A stretch of 64,000 nt of DNA from Streptomyces sp. CB03234 (GCF_001905885.1 NZ_LIYH01000001.1:498169-562168), one strand, 5' to 3'. Counted from the first letter of the stretch, positions 34,740 through 44,801 are shown. Numbers and translations are program-made. Notes: generated from the letters alone by a model not told the origin.

Positions 34740-36611
34740 GTGCCCGCGACCCCTATCCACGTGCCCGAGCCGAGCCGTACCGACCCGGCGCTGATCCGCA
34801 ATTTCTGCATCATCGCGCACATCGACCACGGCAAGTCCACCCTTGCCGACCGGATGCTCCAGCTGACCGGTGTGGTCGAGCAGCGGCAGATGCGCGCTCA
34901 GTACCTCGACCGCATGGACATCGAGCGCGAGCGCGGCATCACGATCAAGTCCCAGGCGGTGCGTCTGCCGTGGGCCCCCACCGAGGGGCCCGGCCAGGGC
35001 AGCACCCACATCCTCAACATGATCGACACCCCTGGTCACGTCGACTTCACCTACGAGGTGTCGCGGTCCCTGGCCGCCTGCGAGGGCACCATCCTGCTCG
35101 TCGACGCCGCCCAGGGCATCGAGGCGCAGACCCTCGCCAACCTCTACCTGGCGATGGAGAACGACCTCGCCATCGTCCCCGTGCTCAACAAGATCGACCT
35201 GCCGGCCGCCCAGCCGGAGAAGTTCGCCGAGGAGCTGGCCAACCTGGTCGGCTGCGACCCCGACGACGTGCTGCGGGTGTCCGCCAAGACCGGTCTCGGG
35301 GTCGAGGCGCTGCTGGACCGCGTCGTCAGGGAGGTCCCGGCCCCGGTCGGCGTCAAGGACGCCCCCGCCCGCGCGATGATCTTCGACTCGGTCTACGACT
35401 CGTACCGGGGCGTCGTCACGTACGTCCGTGTCATCGACGGCCAGCTCAACAAGCGCGAGCGCATCCGCATGATGTCGACCGGCGCCACGCACGAGCTGCT
35501 GGAGATCGGGACGAACTCGCCCGAGATGCTCCCGGCCGACGGGCTGGGCGTCGGCGAGGTCGGGTACCTGATCACGGGTGTGAAGGACGTCCGGCAGTCC
35601 AAGGTCGGTGACACCATCACCACCCTGCACAAGGGCGCCACCGAGGCCCTGGGCGGCTACAAGGACCCCAAGCCCATGGTGTTCTCCGGCCTCTACCCGC
35701 TGGACGGCTCCGACTACCCCGAGCTGCGTGACGCCCTCGACAAGCTCCAGCTCAACGACGCCGCGCTCGTCTACGAGCCGGAGACCTCCGCCGCGCTCGG
35801 CTTCGGCTTCCGCGTCGGCTTCCTGGGCCTGCTCCACCTCGACGTGATCCGTGAGCGGCTGGAGCGCGAGTTCGGGCTCGACCTGATCGCCACCGCCCCC
35901 AACGTGGTCTACCGCGTGCTCATGGAGGACGGCACCGAGCACACGGTCACCAACCCGAGCGAGTTCCCCGAGGGCAAGATCAGCGAGGTGTACGAGCCGG
36001 TCGTCCGCGCCACGATCCTCGCCCCCAGCGAGTTCATCGGCTCCATCATGGAGCTGTGCCAGACCCGCCGCGGCACCCTCCTCGGCATGGACTACCTCTC
36101 CGAGGACCGGGTCGAGATCCGCTACACCCTCCCCCTCGCCGAGATCGTCTTCGACTTCTTCGACCAGCTCAAGTCAAAGACCCGCGGCTACGCCTCCCTC
36201 GACTACGAGCCCACCGGCGAGCAGGCCTCCAGCCTCGTCAAGGTCGACATCCTGCTGCACGGCGACAAGGTCGACGCCTTCTCCGCCATCACGCACAAGG
36301 ACGCGGCGTACGCGTACGGAGTGCGGCTCGTCGCCAAGCTGCGCGAGCTCATCCCCCGGCAGGCGTTCGAGGTGCCGATCCAGGCGGCCATCGGCTCGCG
36401 CGTCATCGCCCGCGAGACCATCCGCGCCATCCGCAAGGACGTCCTCGCCAAGTGCTACGGCGGTGACATCTCCCGTAAGCGGAAGCTGCTGGAGAAGCAG
36501 AAGGAAGGCAAGAAGCGGATGAAGATGGTCGGTTCCGTGGAGGTTCCGCAAGAGGCCTTCATCGCGGTGCTGTCCAGCGATGACTCCGCCGGCGGCAAGA
36601 CCAAGAAGTAG
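34740..36611 (+). CDS. lepA: Elongation factor 4 (back-translocase GTPase)
   Basis: The 623-residue GTPase binds stalled ribosomes. Domain order is the usual G domain ([10 protein letters not shown] near 26, DTPGHVDF near 95, NKID near 152), domain II, domain III/V and the LepA-specific C-terminus ([33 protein letters not shown] near 570), which includes the 30S-binding basic tail. The start is GTG 34740 with AGGA 7 nt upstream; the larger upstream frame is not coding. A terminator follows at 36625. Confidence 0.97.
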   Translation: MPATPIHVPEPSRTDPALIRNFCIIAHIDHGKSTLADRMLQLTGVVEQRQMRAQYLDRMDIERERGITIKSQAVRLPWAPTEGPGQGSTHILNMIDTPGHVDFTYEVSRSLAACEGTILLVDAAQGIEAQTLANLYLAMENDLAIVPVLNKIDLPAAQPEKFAEELANLVGCDPDDVLRVSAKTGLGVEALLDRVVREVPAPVGVKDAPARAMIFDSVYDSYRGVVTYVRVIDGQLNKRERIRMMSTGATHELLEIGTNSPEMLPADGLGVGEVGYLITGVKDVRQSKVGDTITTLHKGATEALGGYKDPKPMVFSGLYPLDGSDYPELRDALDKLQLNDAALVYEPETSAALGFGFRVGFLGLLHLDVIRERLEREFGLDLIATAPNVVYRVLMEDGTEHTVTNPSEFPEGKISEVYEPVVRATILAPSEFIGSIMELCQTRRGTLLGMDYLSEDRVEIRYTLPLAEIVFDFFDQLKSKTRGYASLDYEPTGEQASSLVKVDILLHGDKVDAFSAITHKDAAYAYGVRLVAKLRELIPRQAFEVPIQAAIGSRVIARETIRAIRKDVLAKCYGGDISRKRKLLEKQKEGKKRMKMVGSVEVPQEAFIAVLSSDDSAGGKTKK

Positions 36612-36624
36612 AGCCCTGCCGCAC

Positions 36625-36656
36625 AGCGCCCGTTCGGTTCACGGACGGGCGCTTTT
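36625..36656 (+). terminator. Terminator after lepA
   Basis: AGCGCCCGT (36625-36633) pairs with ACGGGCGCT (36645-36653), followed by TTTT. Confidence 0.85.
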
Positions 36657-36749
36657 GCGTGCCGTGACACCCCTAGGGCAGGGCACAGTCGTTATGAACA
36701 GCCCCTTACATGGCGGACCACGGCGCTCTAACCTGATGCCGCCCGAGGG

Positions 36750-36764
36750 TTACTCGCCAGTTAA
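36750..36764. promoter_or_regulatory. Possible operator upstream of the acyl-CoA ligase gene
   Basis: TTACTCGCCAGTTAA is a near-palindrome 49 nt before the start codon; the right arm has one extra base. Regulators of fatty-acid genes often bind such sites, but no regulator gene is nearby. Confidence 0.3.
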
Positions 36765-36812
36765 ACAATCATCCCGTCGTGCAGCCCTGCCGCAAGCCGC
36801 CCGGAGGACGTC

Positions 36813-38702
36813 GTGAGCGACACACAGACCCTGATCGAGAACCGCCCGCCCTCCGTGGCGGCCCTCTTCCTGGAGCGCGTGGCCGAAACCCCGGATGCGG
36901 AGGCCTACCGCTATCCGGTGCCGGCCGCCACCGGCCAGGGCCCCGACGACTGGAAGTCCCTCAGCTGGGGACAGGCCGCCGAGCGCGTCTACGCCATCGC
37001 CGCCGGCCTCATCGACCTCGGCGTACAGTCCGAGGAGAGGGTCGCCCTCGCCTCCGCCACCCGCGTCGAGTGGATCCTCGCCGACCTCGGCGTGATGTGC
37101 GCCGGCGCCGCGACCACCACCGTCTACCCCCAGACCAACGCCGAGGAGTCCGCGTACATCCTCGCCGACTCCGACAGCCGCGTCCTGATCGCCGAGGACG
37201 CCGCCCAGCTCGCCAAGGCCCGTGAGCGCCGCGCCGACCTGCCGCACCTCGCCCATGTCGTCGTCATCGACCCGACCGGTGTCGAGGCGGACGCCGGCGA
37301 CCCCGAGGGCTGGGTCCTGTCCCTCACCGAGCTGGAGGAGCGCGGCCGCGCGTACCTGGAGAAGCACCCGGACGCCGTCAAGGACCGGGTCGCCGCCATC
37401 ACCCCCACCCAGCTCGCCACCCTCATCTACACCTCCGGCACCACCGGCCGCCCCAAGGGCGTACGACTGCCGCACGACAACTGGTCGTACATGGCCAAGG
37501 CCATCGCCGCGACCGGCCTGGTCACGACGGACGACGTGCAGTACCTGTGGCTGCCGCTCGCACACGTCTTCGGCAAGGTGCTGACCTCTGGCCAGATCGA
37601 GGTCGGGCACGTCACCGCCGTCGACGGCCGCGTCGACAAGATCATCGAGAACCTGCCGGTCGTCCAGCCGACGTACATGGCCGCCGTCCCCCGTATCTTC
37701 GAAAAGGTTTACAACGGAGTCGCCGCAAAGGCACGGGCCGGAGGCGGCGCCAAGTACAAGATCTTCAAGTGGGCCGCCGAGGTCGCCCGCGAGTACGCCA
37801 GGACCAGCCAGGACAACTTCCGCCGCACCGGCAGCGCGAGCGTCCCCTTCGGCCTGAACGCCAAGCACAAGATCGCCGACGCCCTCGTCTACTCCAAGCT
37901 CCGTGACGCCTTCGGCGGCCGGCTGCGCGCGGCCGTCTCCGGATCGGCCGCCCTCGCCCCCGACATCGGCTACTTCTTCTCCGGCGCCGGCATCCACATC
38001 CTGGAGGGGTACGGCCTCACCGAGTCCAGCGCCGCCTCCTTCGTCAACCCGGGCGAGGCCTACCGCACCGGCACCGTCGGCAAGCCGCTGCCCGGCACCG
38101 AGGTGCGGATCGCGGACGACGGCGAGATCCTGCTGCGCGGCCCCGGCATCATGGAGGGCTACCACGGGCTGCCCGAGAAGACCGCCGAGGTCCTGGAGCC
38201 GGACGGCTGGTTCCACACCGGCGACATCGGCGAACTGTCCGTCGACGGCTACCTCCGTATCACCGACCGCAAGAAGGACCTGATCAAAACGTCCGGCGGC
38301 AAGTACATCGCACCGGCCGAGGTCGAGGGACAGTTCAAGGCGGTCTGCCCGTACGTCTCCAACATCCTCGTCCACGGCGCCGACCGGAACTTCTGCACCG
38401 CGCTCATCGCGCTCGACGAGCCCGCGATCCTCGGCTGGGCGGAGGAGCACGGCCTCGGCGGCAAGACGTACGCCGAAGTCGTGGCCACCCCGGAGGTCAC
38501 CCAGCTCGTCCAGGGCTATGTGGACCGGCTCAACCAGGGTCTCCAGCGCTGGCAGACCATCAAGAAGTTCCGCCTCCTGCCGCGCGACCTCGACATCGAG
38601 CACGGCGAGCTGACACCCAGCCTCAAGCTGAAGCGCCCCGTCGTGGAGCGCGAGTACAAGCACCTGATCGACGAGATGTACGCCGGATCCAGGGAGGCCT
38701 GA
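36813..38702 (+). CDS. Long-chain acyl-CoA synthetase / AMP-dependent ligase
   Basis: The 629-residue ANL-family enzyme activates a fatty acid as acyl-AMP and then acyl-CoA. The P-loop-like motif is YTSGTTGRPKGV near 209, with EGYGLTESSAASF near 402 and GWFHTGDIGEL near 467, followed by the hinge DRKKDLIKTSGGKYIAP near 485. The catalytic C-terminal Lys lies in LTPSLKLKRP near 610. GTG 36813 has GGAGG just upstream. Substrate chain length cannot be judged. A terminator follows. Confidence 0.92.
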   Translation: MSDTQTLIENRPPSVAALFLERVAETPDAEAYRYPVPAATGQGPDDWKSLSWGQAAERVYAIAAGLIDLGVQSEERVALASATRVEWILADLGVMCAGAATTTVYPQTNAEESAYILADSDSRVLIAEDAAQLAKARERRADLPHLAHVVVIDPTGVEADAGDPEGWVLSLTELEERGRAYLEKHPDAVKDRVAAITPTQLATLIYTSGTTGRPKGVRLPHDNWSYMAKAIAATGLVTTDDVQYLWLPLAHVFGKVLTSGQIEVGHVTAVDGRVDKIIENLPVVQPTYMAAVPRIFEKVYNGVAAKARAGGGAKYKIFKWAAEVAREYARTSQDNFRRTGSASVPFGLNAKHKIADALVYSKLRDAFGGRLRAAVSGSAALAPDIGYFFSGAGIHILEGYGLTESSAASFVNPGEAYRTGTVGKPLPGTEVRIADDGEILLRGPGIMEGYHGLPEKTAEVLEPDGWFHTGDIGELSVDGYLRITDRKKDLIKTSGGKYIAPAEVEGQFKAVCPYVSNILVHGADRNFCTALIALDEPAILGWAEEHGLGGKTYAEVVATPEVTQLVQGYVDRLNQGLQRWQTIKKFRLLPRDLDIEHGELTPSLKLKRPVVEREYKHLIDEMYAGSREA

Positions 38703-38715
38703 GCCGTACGGCGGA

Positions 38716-38749
38716 AAAGGGGGCCGCGCTCCGGTGCGCGGCCCCCTTT
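38716..38749 (+). terminator. Terminator after the acyl-CoA ligase gene
   Basis: A perfect 14-bp stem (AAAGGGGGCCGCGC with GCGCGGCCCCCTTT) encloses a 6-nt loop. Confidence 0.85.
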
Positions 38750-38852
38750 CGCACGGGCGAGTTCGATGACTCGGCGCTTATGAACGTGCTCCATCTGTCA
38801 CCCTGTCGGTGTCCGAACCACGAGCCGACCAGGAGCCGACGAGGAGCCGCAC

Positions 38853-40799
38853 GTGGGGTCCTTTCCGACACAGCGCGCGACCACCGGCGAGTTGCCGCTT
38901 CCACCCCACCACCCGCCCCCGACCCAGTCCGTCGCACGCACCAGCCTGCCCGGCAACCCGCTCGCCCCGTCCGCCGCCCGCCGCTTCGTACGCGCCGCAC
39001 TCGCCGACTGGACCGGCCTCGCCCTGCCCGCCGCCGCGACGATCACCGACCGGGTCGCCGACGACGCCGTCCTGGTCGTCGGCGAACTCGTCACCAACGC
39101 CGTCGTCCACGCCGGCACCACCGTCGAACTCCTCTGCCGCCTCGAGGACCCCGCCGACGGCCTGCCCGCCGCCCTCGTCCTCGAGGTGTCCGACCACCAC
39201 CCCACCAGGACCGTCCGCCACGAGCACCAGCACCACCACCAGGAGGACGAGGACGGTCTCGACGAGTACGGTCGCGGGCTCCAGCTCGTCGCCGCCCTCG
39301 CCGAATGCTGGGGCATCACCTACCGCCCCGGCCTCAAGACCGTCTGGGCCCGGCTCCCCCTCGACGGCTGGGACACCTGCCCCGTACCCGGCGCCGAACC
39401 GGCGATCCAGCGCGGGCTGCGCGCCGCCGAGATCCTCGCCCCGGCACCGCGCCGCCTGGTGCGCGACGACCACGAGTGGGCCGGGCGCGGCGCGCTCTCG
39501 TTCCTCGCCGAGGCGTCCGACCTCCTCGCCGGCCAACTGGACGAGGACCTCGTCGCCGCCCTCGCCGGCCAGCTCCTGGTGCCCCGCCTCGCCGACTGGT
39601 GCGCGTTCTGGCTGGAGGGCGACGGCACGGAGGGCGGCGGACCGCGGCTCGCCCGCGTATGGCACGCCGACGAATCGGCGCTGGAGGCGCTGCGTACGGC
39701 GCTGGAGAAGGAACCACCGCACATGCCCGAACCGGCCCGCACCGGCCCCGTGCCCATCCCCTGGCCGCCGTCGCCCTCGCCGTCATCAGGGCCGCAGGGG
39801 AGCGCGGCGGGCGGCACGGCGCTCGCGTACCGGCTGGTCGTGGGCGGGCACGGGCTCGGCACGCTCATGCTGGGACGGCGCGGGCGCGCCCGTATCCCCG
39901 ACGCCGTCACCGCCCTCGTCGAGGACTTCGCGCGCCGCGTCGCCCTCGCCATCGGCGCCGCCCGCCGCTACACCCGCCAGGTCACCATCAGCCGGGTCCT
40001 CCAGCGCGGGCTGCTGCCCAGCCAGCTGGCCCAGATCCCGGGCGTCGACAGCCGCGTCGTGTACGAGCCCAGCGACGACGGACTCGCCGGCGGCGACTTC
40101 TACGACGTGTTCCAGGCCGGGCCGGGAGCCCGGCGCTGGTGCTTCATGCTCGGCGACGTCCAGGGCAGCGGCCCGGAGGCCGCCGTCGTCACCGGCCTCG
40201 CCCGCCCCTGGCTGCGGCTGCTCGCCCGCGAGGACCACCAGGTCGGCCAGGTCCTCGACCGGCTCAACCGGCTCCTCCTCGACGACGCCACCGAAGCCGC
40301 CGAAGCCGCCGCGTCCATGGTCGCCGCGGCCGGCGACCTGCCCGGCGGGCCACAGCCCCCGTACCAGCCCCAGGCGCGGTTCCTGTCCCTCCTGTACGGC
40401 GAGCTCGTCCCCCTCGCCCCCGAGGACGGCGGCGGCGCCCGCTGCACCCTCGCCTGCGCCGGCCACCCCCTGCCGCTCCTGCTGCGCCCCGACGGCTCCG
40501 TGACGCCCGCCGCGGCCCCGCAGGTGCTGCTCGGCGTCGTCGACGACGTCGGGTACGAGAGCCACACCTTCCACCTCGCACCCGGCGAAACGCTCCTGTG
40601 CGTCACCGACGGCGTCACCGAACGCCGCTCCCGTACGGGCCGGATGTTCGACGACGGCGACGGGCTGGCCGAGGCCCTCGCAGGCTGCGCCGGGCTGCCC
40701 GCACGGGAGGTCGCCGACCGGATCCGGCAGGCGGTCCACACCTTCGGCGAGACGCCCGTACGCGACGACCTCGCCCTGCTGGTGCTCCAGGCCAGGTGA
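38853..40799 (+). CDS. HATPase-GAF-PP2C (SpoIIE/RsbU-like) signalling protein
   Basis: The 648-residue protein combines three units. A RsbW-like ATPase/kinase domain (about 45-170) has the N-box VGELVTNAVVHAG near 76 and a G-box DEYGRGLQLVAALAECWG near 138. A GAF-like sensor region spans about 215-375. A SpoIIE-type PP2C phosphatase domain (about 400-648) has LQRGLLP, DGLAGGDFYDVF, GDVQGSGPEAA and the final RDDLALLVL. These are the parts of partner-switching sigma-factor control, here in one chain. A His-rich stretch (HEHQHHHQEDED, near 123) interrupts the ATP-lid. GTG 38853 is the start. Its anti-sigma partner is not in the window. Confidence 0.88.
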   Translation: MGSFPTQRATTGELPLPPHHPPPTQSVARTSLPGNPLAPSAARRFVRAALADWTGLALPAAATITDRVADDAVLVVGELVTNAVVHAGTTVELLCRLEDPADGLPAALVLEVSDHHPTRTVRHEHQHHHQEDEDGLDEYGRGLQLVAALAECWGITYRPGLKTVWARLPLDGWDTCPVPGAEPAIQRGLRAAEILAPAPRRLVRDDHEWAGRGALSFLAEASDLLAGQLDEDLVAALAGQLLVPRLADWCAFWLEGDGTEGGGPRLARVWHADESALEALRTALEKEPPHMPEPARTGPVPIPWPPSPSPSSGPQGSAAGGTALAYRLVVGGHGLGTLMLGRRGRARIPDAVTALVEDFARRVALAIGAARRYTRQVTISRVLQRGLLPSQLAQIPGVDSRVVYEPSDDGLAGGDFYDVFQAGPGARRWCFMLGDVQGSGPEAAVVTGLARPWLRLLAREDHQVGQVLDRLNRLLLDDATEAAEAAASMVAAAGDLPGGPQPPYQPQARFLSLLYGELVPLAPEDGGGARCTLACAGHPLPLLLRPDGSVTPAAAPQVLLGVVDDVGYESHTFHLAPGETLLCVTDGVTERRSRTGRMFDDGDGLAEALAGCAGLPAREVADRIRQAVHTFGETPVRDDLALLVLQAR

Positions 40800-40827
40800 C
40801 CGGCCCGGGTGACGGACAATGGGACCC

Positions 40828-42060
40828 ATGCCTTCCGTACTGCCCGATGGTGAGCCCATGCCCGAGGACGGCGCGCTGCCCGCGTCCGCCCTGCTCGGAG
40901 CCGGTGAGCGGCCGCTCGGGTTCTACCTGCACGTGCCGTACTGCGCCACCCGCTGCGGCTACTGCGACTTCAACACCTACACCGCCACCGAGCTGCGCGG
41001 CTCCGGCGGCGTCCTCGCCTCCCGCGACAACTACGCCACGACGCTGACCGACGAGGTGCGCCTCGCACGGAAGGTCCTCGGCGACGACACCCGCCCGGTA
41101 CGCACCGTCTTCGTCGGCGGCGGTACGCCCACGCTGCTTGCCGCCGCCGACCTCGTGACCATGCTGGGCGCCATCCGGGAGGAGTTCGGGCTCGCGGACG
41201 ACGCCGAGATCACCACCGAGGCGAACCCGGAGTCCGTCGACCCCGCGTACCTGGCCGAGCTACGGGAGGGCGGGTTCAACCGGATCTCCTTCGGCATGCA
41301 GAGCGCCCGGCAGCACGTCCTGAAGGTGCTCGACCGCACCCATACGCCCGGCCGGCCGGAGGCCTGCGTCGCGGAGGCGCGCGCGGCGGGCTTCGAGCAC
41401 GTCAACCTCGACCTGATCTACGGCACGCCGGGGGAGAGCGACGACGACTGGCGCGCCTCGCTCGACGCGGCGATCGGGGCGGGTCCTGACCATGTCTCGG
41501 CGTACGCCCTGATCGTCGAGGAGGGTACGCAGCTGGCGCGGCGCATCCGGCGTGGCGAGGTCCCGATGACGGACGACGACGTCCACGCCGACCGGTACCT
41601 GATCGCGGAGGACGTGCTGTCCGGGGCGGGCTTCTCCTGGTACGAGGTGTCCAACTGGGCCACGTCGGAGGCAGGACGGTGCCTGCACAACGAGCTGTAC
41701 TGGCGCGGCGCCGACTGGTGGGGCGCGGGGCCGGGCGCGCACAGCCACGTGGGCGGCGTGCGGTGGTGGAACGTGAAGCACCCGGGCGCGTACGCCGCCG
41801 CCCTCGCGGCCGGGCGGTCCCCGGGGGCGGGGCGCGAGGTCCTGACGGAGGAGGACCGGCGGGTGGAGCGGGTGCTGCTGGAGCTGCGGCTGCGGGAGGG
41901 GTGCGAGCTGTCGTTGCTGAAGCCCGCGGGGCTGGCCGCGTCCAGGCGCGCCCTCGCGGACGGGCTCCTTCAGGAGGAGTCGTACGCCGACGGGCGGGCC
42001 GTGCTCACCCTGCGCGGCAGGCTGCTCGCCGACGCGGTGGTGCGGGACCTCGTGGACTAG
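40828..42060 (+). CDS. hemW: HemW-like radical SAM heme chaperone
   Basis: The 410-residue protein carries the radical SAM cluster motif CATRCGYCDF near 38. The Phe after the third Cys marks HemW rather than coproporphyrinogen dehydrogenase, which has a fourth Cys. FVGGGTPTLL near 97, RISFGMQS near 152 and YGTPGES near 195 match. It is thought to bind and deliver heme. ATG 40828 is used. It commonly sits before hrcA-dnaJ in actinobacteria, as it does here. Confidence 0.9.
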   Translation: MPSVLPDGEPMPEDGALPASALLGAGERPLGFYLHVPYCATRCGYCDFNTYTATELRGSGGVLASRDNYATTLTDEVRLARKVLGDDTRPVRTVFVGGGTPTLLAAADLVTMLGAIREEFGLADDAEITTEANPESVDPAYLAELREGGFNRISFGMQSARQHVLKVLDRTHTPGRPEACVAEARAAGFEHVNLDLIYGTPGESDDDWRASLDAAIGAGPDHVSAYALIVEEGTQLARRIRRGEVPMTDDDVHADRYLIAEDVLSGAGFSWYEVSNWATSEAGRCLHNELYWRGADWWGAGPGAHSHVGGVRWWNVKHPGAYAAALAAGRSPGAGREVLTEEDRRVERVLLELRLREGCELSLLKPAGLAASRRALADGLLQEESYADGRAVLTLRGRLLADAVVRDLVD

Positions 42061-42084
42061 GCGCGGGCCCCCGGCCGACGGTGC

Positions 42085-42885
42085 CTAGGGTGCCGTCACG
42101 AAGTCGATCAGCTCCTCCACCCTCCCCAGCAACTCCGGCTCCAGGTCCTTGTACGAGGTGACCTTCGAGAGGATGTGCTGCCAGGCCGCGCCCGTGTTGT
42201 CCGGCCAGCCGAGAGCCCGGCACACGCCCGTCTTCCAGTCCTGGCCGCGCGGGACCGAGGGCCACGCCCGGATGCCCACCGACGACGGCTTCACCGCCTC
42301 CCAGATGTCGATGTACGGGTGCCCCACCACCAGGGTGTGGGCGTCCGTGACGGAGGCCGCGATGCGGGACTCCTTGGAACCGGGGACCAGGTGGTCCACC
42401 AGGACCCCGAGGCGCGCGTCGGGGCCCGGGCCGAAGTCCCGGACGACGGCCGGGAGGTCGTCGACGCCCTCCAGGTACTCGACGACCACGCCCTCGACGC
42501 GCAGATCGTCGCCCCAGACCCGCTCCACCAGTTCCGCGTCGTGGCGGCCCTCCACGTAGATACGCCCGGCACGGGCCACACGCGCGCGTGCGCCCGGAAC
42601 GGCGATCGAGCCGGATGCCGTGCGCGACGGGCGCGAGGGGCCGGCCGGCGGGCGCACCAGCGTCACCGTACGGCCCTCCAGGAGGAACCCCCGGGGCGCC
42701 AGCGGGAAAACCCGGTGCTTGCCGAACCGGTCCTCCAGGGTGACCGTGCCCGCCTCGCAGCCGATCACCGCCCCGCAGAAGCCGGTGCTCACCTCCTCGA
42801 CCACCAGGTCCGGCTCGGCGGGTACCTCCGGCACCGGGGCCGAACGCTTCCAGGAGGGCGTCAGGTCAGGGTCGTAAGCGCGCAT
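42085..42885 (-). CDS. DUF3097 protein with TOPRIM-like core
   Basis: 266 residues. N-terminal ~110 residues contain beta-rich segments (GAVIGCEAGTVTLEDRFGKHRVFPL). The C-terminal core has IYVEGRHDAELVERVWGDDLR near 112, VEYLEGVDDL and GVLVDHLVPGSKE near 160. VEG-x-H-D-A and the acidic VLVDH resemble TOPRIM motifs, where Glu and Asp bind metal. This suggests a nucleic-acid or nucleotide role, but no reaction is known to me. ATG 42885 is the start. It lies between hemW (convergent) and an MBL gene on the same strand. Confidence 0.8.
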   Translation of the reverse strand: MRAYDPDLTPSWKRSAPVPEVPAEPDLVVEEVSTGFCGAVIGCEAGTVTLEDRFGKHRVFPLAPRGFLLEGRTVTLVRPPAGPSRPSRTASGSIAVPGARARVARAGRIYVEGRHDAELVERVWGDDLRVEGVVVEYLEGVDDLPAVVRDFGPGPDARLGVLVDHLVPGSKESRIAASVTDAHTLVVGHPYIDIWEAVKPSSVGIRAWPSVPRGQDWKTGVCRALGWPDNTGAAWQHILSKVTSYKDLEPELLGRVEELIDFVTAP

Positions 42886-42895
42886 TCGCCAGACG

Positions 42896-43618
42896 CTACG
42901 ACACCCCGAACCGCCGGGCCAGTTCATCGCGTTGGGCGCGTACGAAGGCGGCGTCGACGGCGGCCCCATGACCCGGTACGTACAGGGCGTCCTCGCCGCC
43001 CAGCTCCAGCAGCCGGTCCAGGGCGGCCGGCCAGCGCGAGGGGATGGCGTCCGGCCCCGCCTGCGGATCGCCCGACTCCTCCACGAGGTCGCCGCACAGG
43101 ACGACCTCCCGGCGGCCCGGCACGAGTACGGCCAGGTCGTGGCCGCTGTGGCCCGGCCCCACGTTGGCCAGCAGCACCTGCCGCCCGCCCAGCTCCAGCG
43201 TCCACTCTCCGCACACCAGGTGGTGCGGTGCCACCAGGACGTCCGTCGCTTCCACGGCGTCCGCCTCGGCGACCCCGTGCCGCACGGCGTCGCCACGCAG
43301 CCCGTCCCGGTCCCTGGTCAGTACGGTGTCGATGCCGACCGCCCCGTACACCTCCGCCCCGGAGAACGCCGCCGTCCCGAGCACATGATCGAAATGGGGG
43401 TGGCTCAATGCGATATGCGTCACTCTCCGGCCGCCCATGAGCCCCTGCGCCTGTGTCCGGATCTCGGCGCCCTCACGGAGCGTGGCGCCCGTGTCGAACA
43501 GCAGGGCACCGTCCTCGCCGACGACCAGAGCCGTGGTCGCGTCCCACACCGGCAGCCTCCTGCGGCCCACTCCGTCGGCCAGACGTTCCCACCCGAAGTC
43601 TTCCCAAGTGACGTCCAT
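42896..43618 (-). CDS. Metallo-beta-lactamase-fold hydrolase
   Basis: 240 residues from ATG 43618, which is preferred because upstream frame sequence overlaps the hrcA promoter. The zinc motif HPHFDHVLG is near 88, with later ligands in GPGHSGHDLAV near 150, LCGDLVEES near 178 and PGHGAAVD near 218. It is a small soluble MBL enzyme; the substrate is unknown. It ends 11 nt before the DUF3097 gene, so the two are probably one operon, and it is divergent from hrcA. Confidence 0.88.
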   Translation of the reverse strand: MDVTWEDFGWERLADGVGRRRLPVWDATTALVVGEDGALLFDTGATLREGAEIRTQAQGLMGGRRVTHIALSHPHFDHVLGTAAFSGAEVYGAVGIDTVLTRDRDGLRGDAVRHGVAEADAVEATDVLVAPHHLVCGEWTLELGGRQVLLANVGPGHSGHDLAVLVPGRREVVLCGDLVEESGDPQAGPDAIPSRWPAALDRLLELGGEDALYVPGHGAAVDAAFVRAQRDELARRFGVS

Positions 43619-43676
43619 ACCGGCGACGCTATCGGCAACGACCAGCCGCGTCGCGCGGTAGCGTGTCCCGCCGCCC

Positions 43677-43707
43677 TTGCCGGGGGCGTACCCCGGCGCC
43701 GTACACT
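43677..43707 (+). promoter_or_regulatory. Possible hrcA promoter
   Basis: TTGCCG (43677-43682) and TACACT (43702-43707) are 19 nt apart, just upstream of the CIRCE element. Confidence 0.45.
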
Positions 43708-43719
43708 GGCCGGGGACGA

Positions 43720-43746
43720 CTGGCACTCGGGCATCGCGAGTGCCAG
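43720..43746. promoter_or_regulatory. CIRCE operator for HrcA
   Basis: CTGGCACTC-N9-GAGTGCCAG is a perfect 9-9-9 inverted repeat, matching the consensus TTAGCACTC-N9-GAGTGCTAA except in the outer bases. It lies 38 nt before hrcA, so HrcA should repress its own operon with dnaJ. Confidence 0.92.
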
Positions 43747-43784
43747 CGAAGCAGAAGGAACCACGGCGGCTGGAGGTGCGCGCG

Positions 43785-44801
43785 ATGCTGAGCGAACGCA
43801 GACTCGAGGTGCTGCGCGCCATCGTCCAGGACTATGTCGGCACCGAGGAGCCCGTCGGCTCCAAGGCGCTCACGGAGCGCCACAAGCTCGGCGTCTCGCC
43901 CGCCACCGTGCGCAACGACATGGCGGTGCTGGAGGAGGAGGGCTTCATCGCCCAGCCCCACACCAGCGCGGGCCGCATCCCCACCGACAAGGGCTACCGC
44001 CTCTTCGTCGACAAGCTCGCCGGCGTCAAGCCGCTGTCGACGCCGGAGCGGCGCGCCATCCAGAACTTCCTGGACGGTGCCGTCGACCTCGACGACGTCG
44101 TCGGCCGCACGGTACGGCTGCTCGCGCAGCTGACCCGGCAGGTAGCGGTCGTGCAGTACCCGTCCCTGACGCGCTCCACCGTGCGTCATGTGGAGCTGCT
44201 GTCGCTGGCCCCCGCCCGGCTGATGCTCGTCCTGATCACCGACACGGGCCGCGTGGAGCAGCGCATGGTCGACTGCCCGGCGCCGTTCGGCGAGACGTCC
44301 GTGGCCGACCTGCGGGCCCGGCTGAACAGCCGCGTCGTGGGACGCCGCTTCACAGACGTCCCCAACCTGGTGCAGGACCTTCCCGAGTCCTTCGAGGCGG
44401 AGGACCGGGGGACGGTCTCCACGGTGCTGGCCACGCTGCTGGAGACCCTGGTGGAGGAGACCGAGGAACGGCTGATGATCGGCGGCACCGCCAATCTCAC
44501 CCGCTTCGGGCACGACTTCCCGCTGACGATCCGGCCGGTGCTGGAGGCGCTGGAGGAGCAGGTGGTGCTCCTGAAGCTGCTCGGCGAGGCCAAGGACTCG
44601 GCCATGACCGTACGTATCGGGCACGAGAACGCCCACGAGGGCCTCAACTCCACGTCCGTCGTCGCGGTCGGCTACGGTTCGGGCGACGAGGCAGTCGCCA
44701 AACTCGGCGTGGTCGGACCGACCCGCATGGACTACCCCGGAACGATGGGAGCGGTACGCGCAGTGGCACGTTACGTCGGACAGATCCTGGCGGAGTCGTA
44801 A
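43785..44801 (+). CDS. hrcA: Heat-inducible transcription repressor HrcA
   Basis: The 338-residue repressor binds CIRCE and is released when GroEL is busy. The N-terminal winged helix reads [13 protein letters not shown] and [17 protein letters not shown] near 35-55, followed by [16 protein letters not shown] near 57. The C-terminal dimer domain has [11 protein letters not shown] near 226. GGAGG lies 8 nt before ATG 43785; the earlier open frame is part of the operator region. dnaJ starts directly after its stop. Confidence 0.97.
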   Translation: MLSERRLEVLRAIVQDYVGTEEPVGSKALTERHKLGVSPATVRNDMAVLEEEGFIAQPHTSAGRIPTDKGYRLFVDKLAGVKPLSTPERRAIQNFLDGAVDLDDVVGRTVRLLAQLTRQVAVVQYPSLTRSTVRHVELLSLAPARLMLVLITDTGRVEQRMVDCPAPFGETSVADLRARLNSRVVGRRFTDVPNLVQDLPESFEAEDRGTVSTVLATLLETLVEETEERLMIGGTANLTRFGHDFPLTIRPVLEALEEQVVLLKLLGEAKDSAMTVRIGHENAHEGLNSTSVVAVGYGSGDEAVAKLGVVGPTRMDYPGTMGAVRAVARYVGQILAES

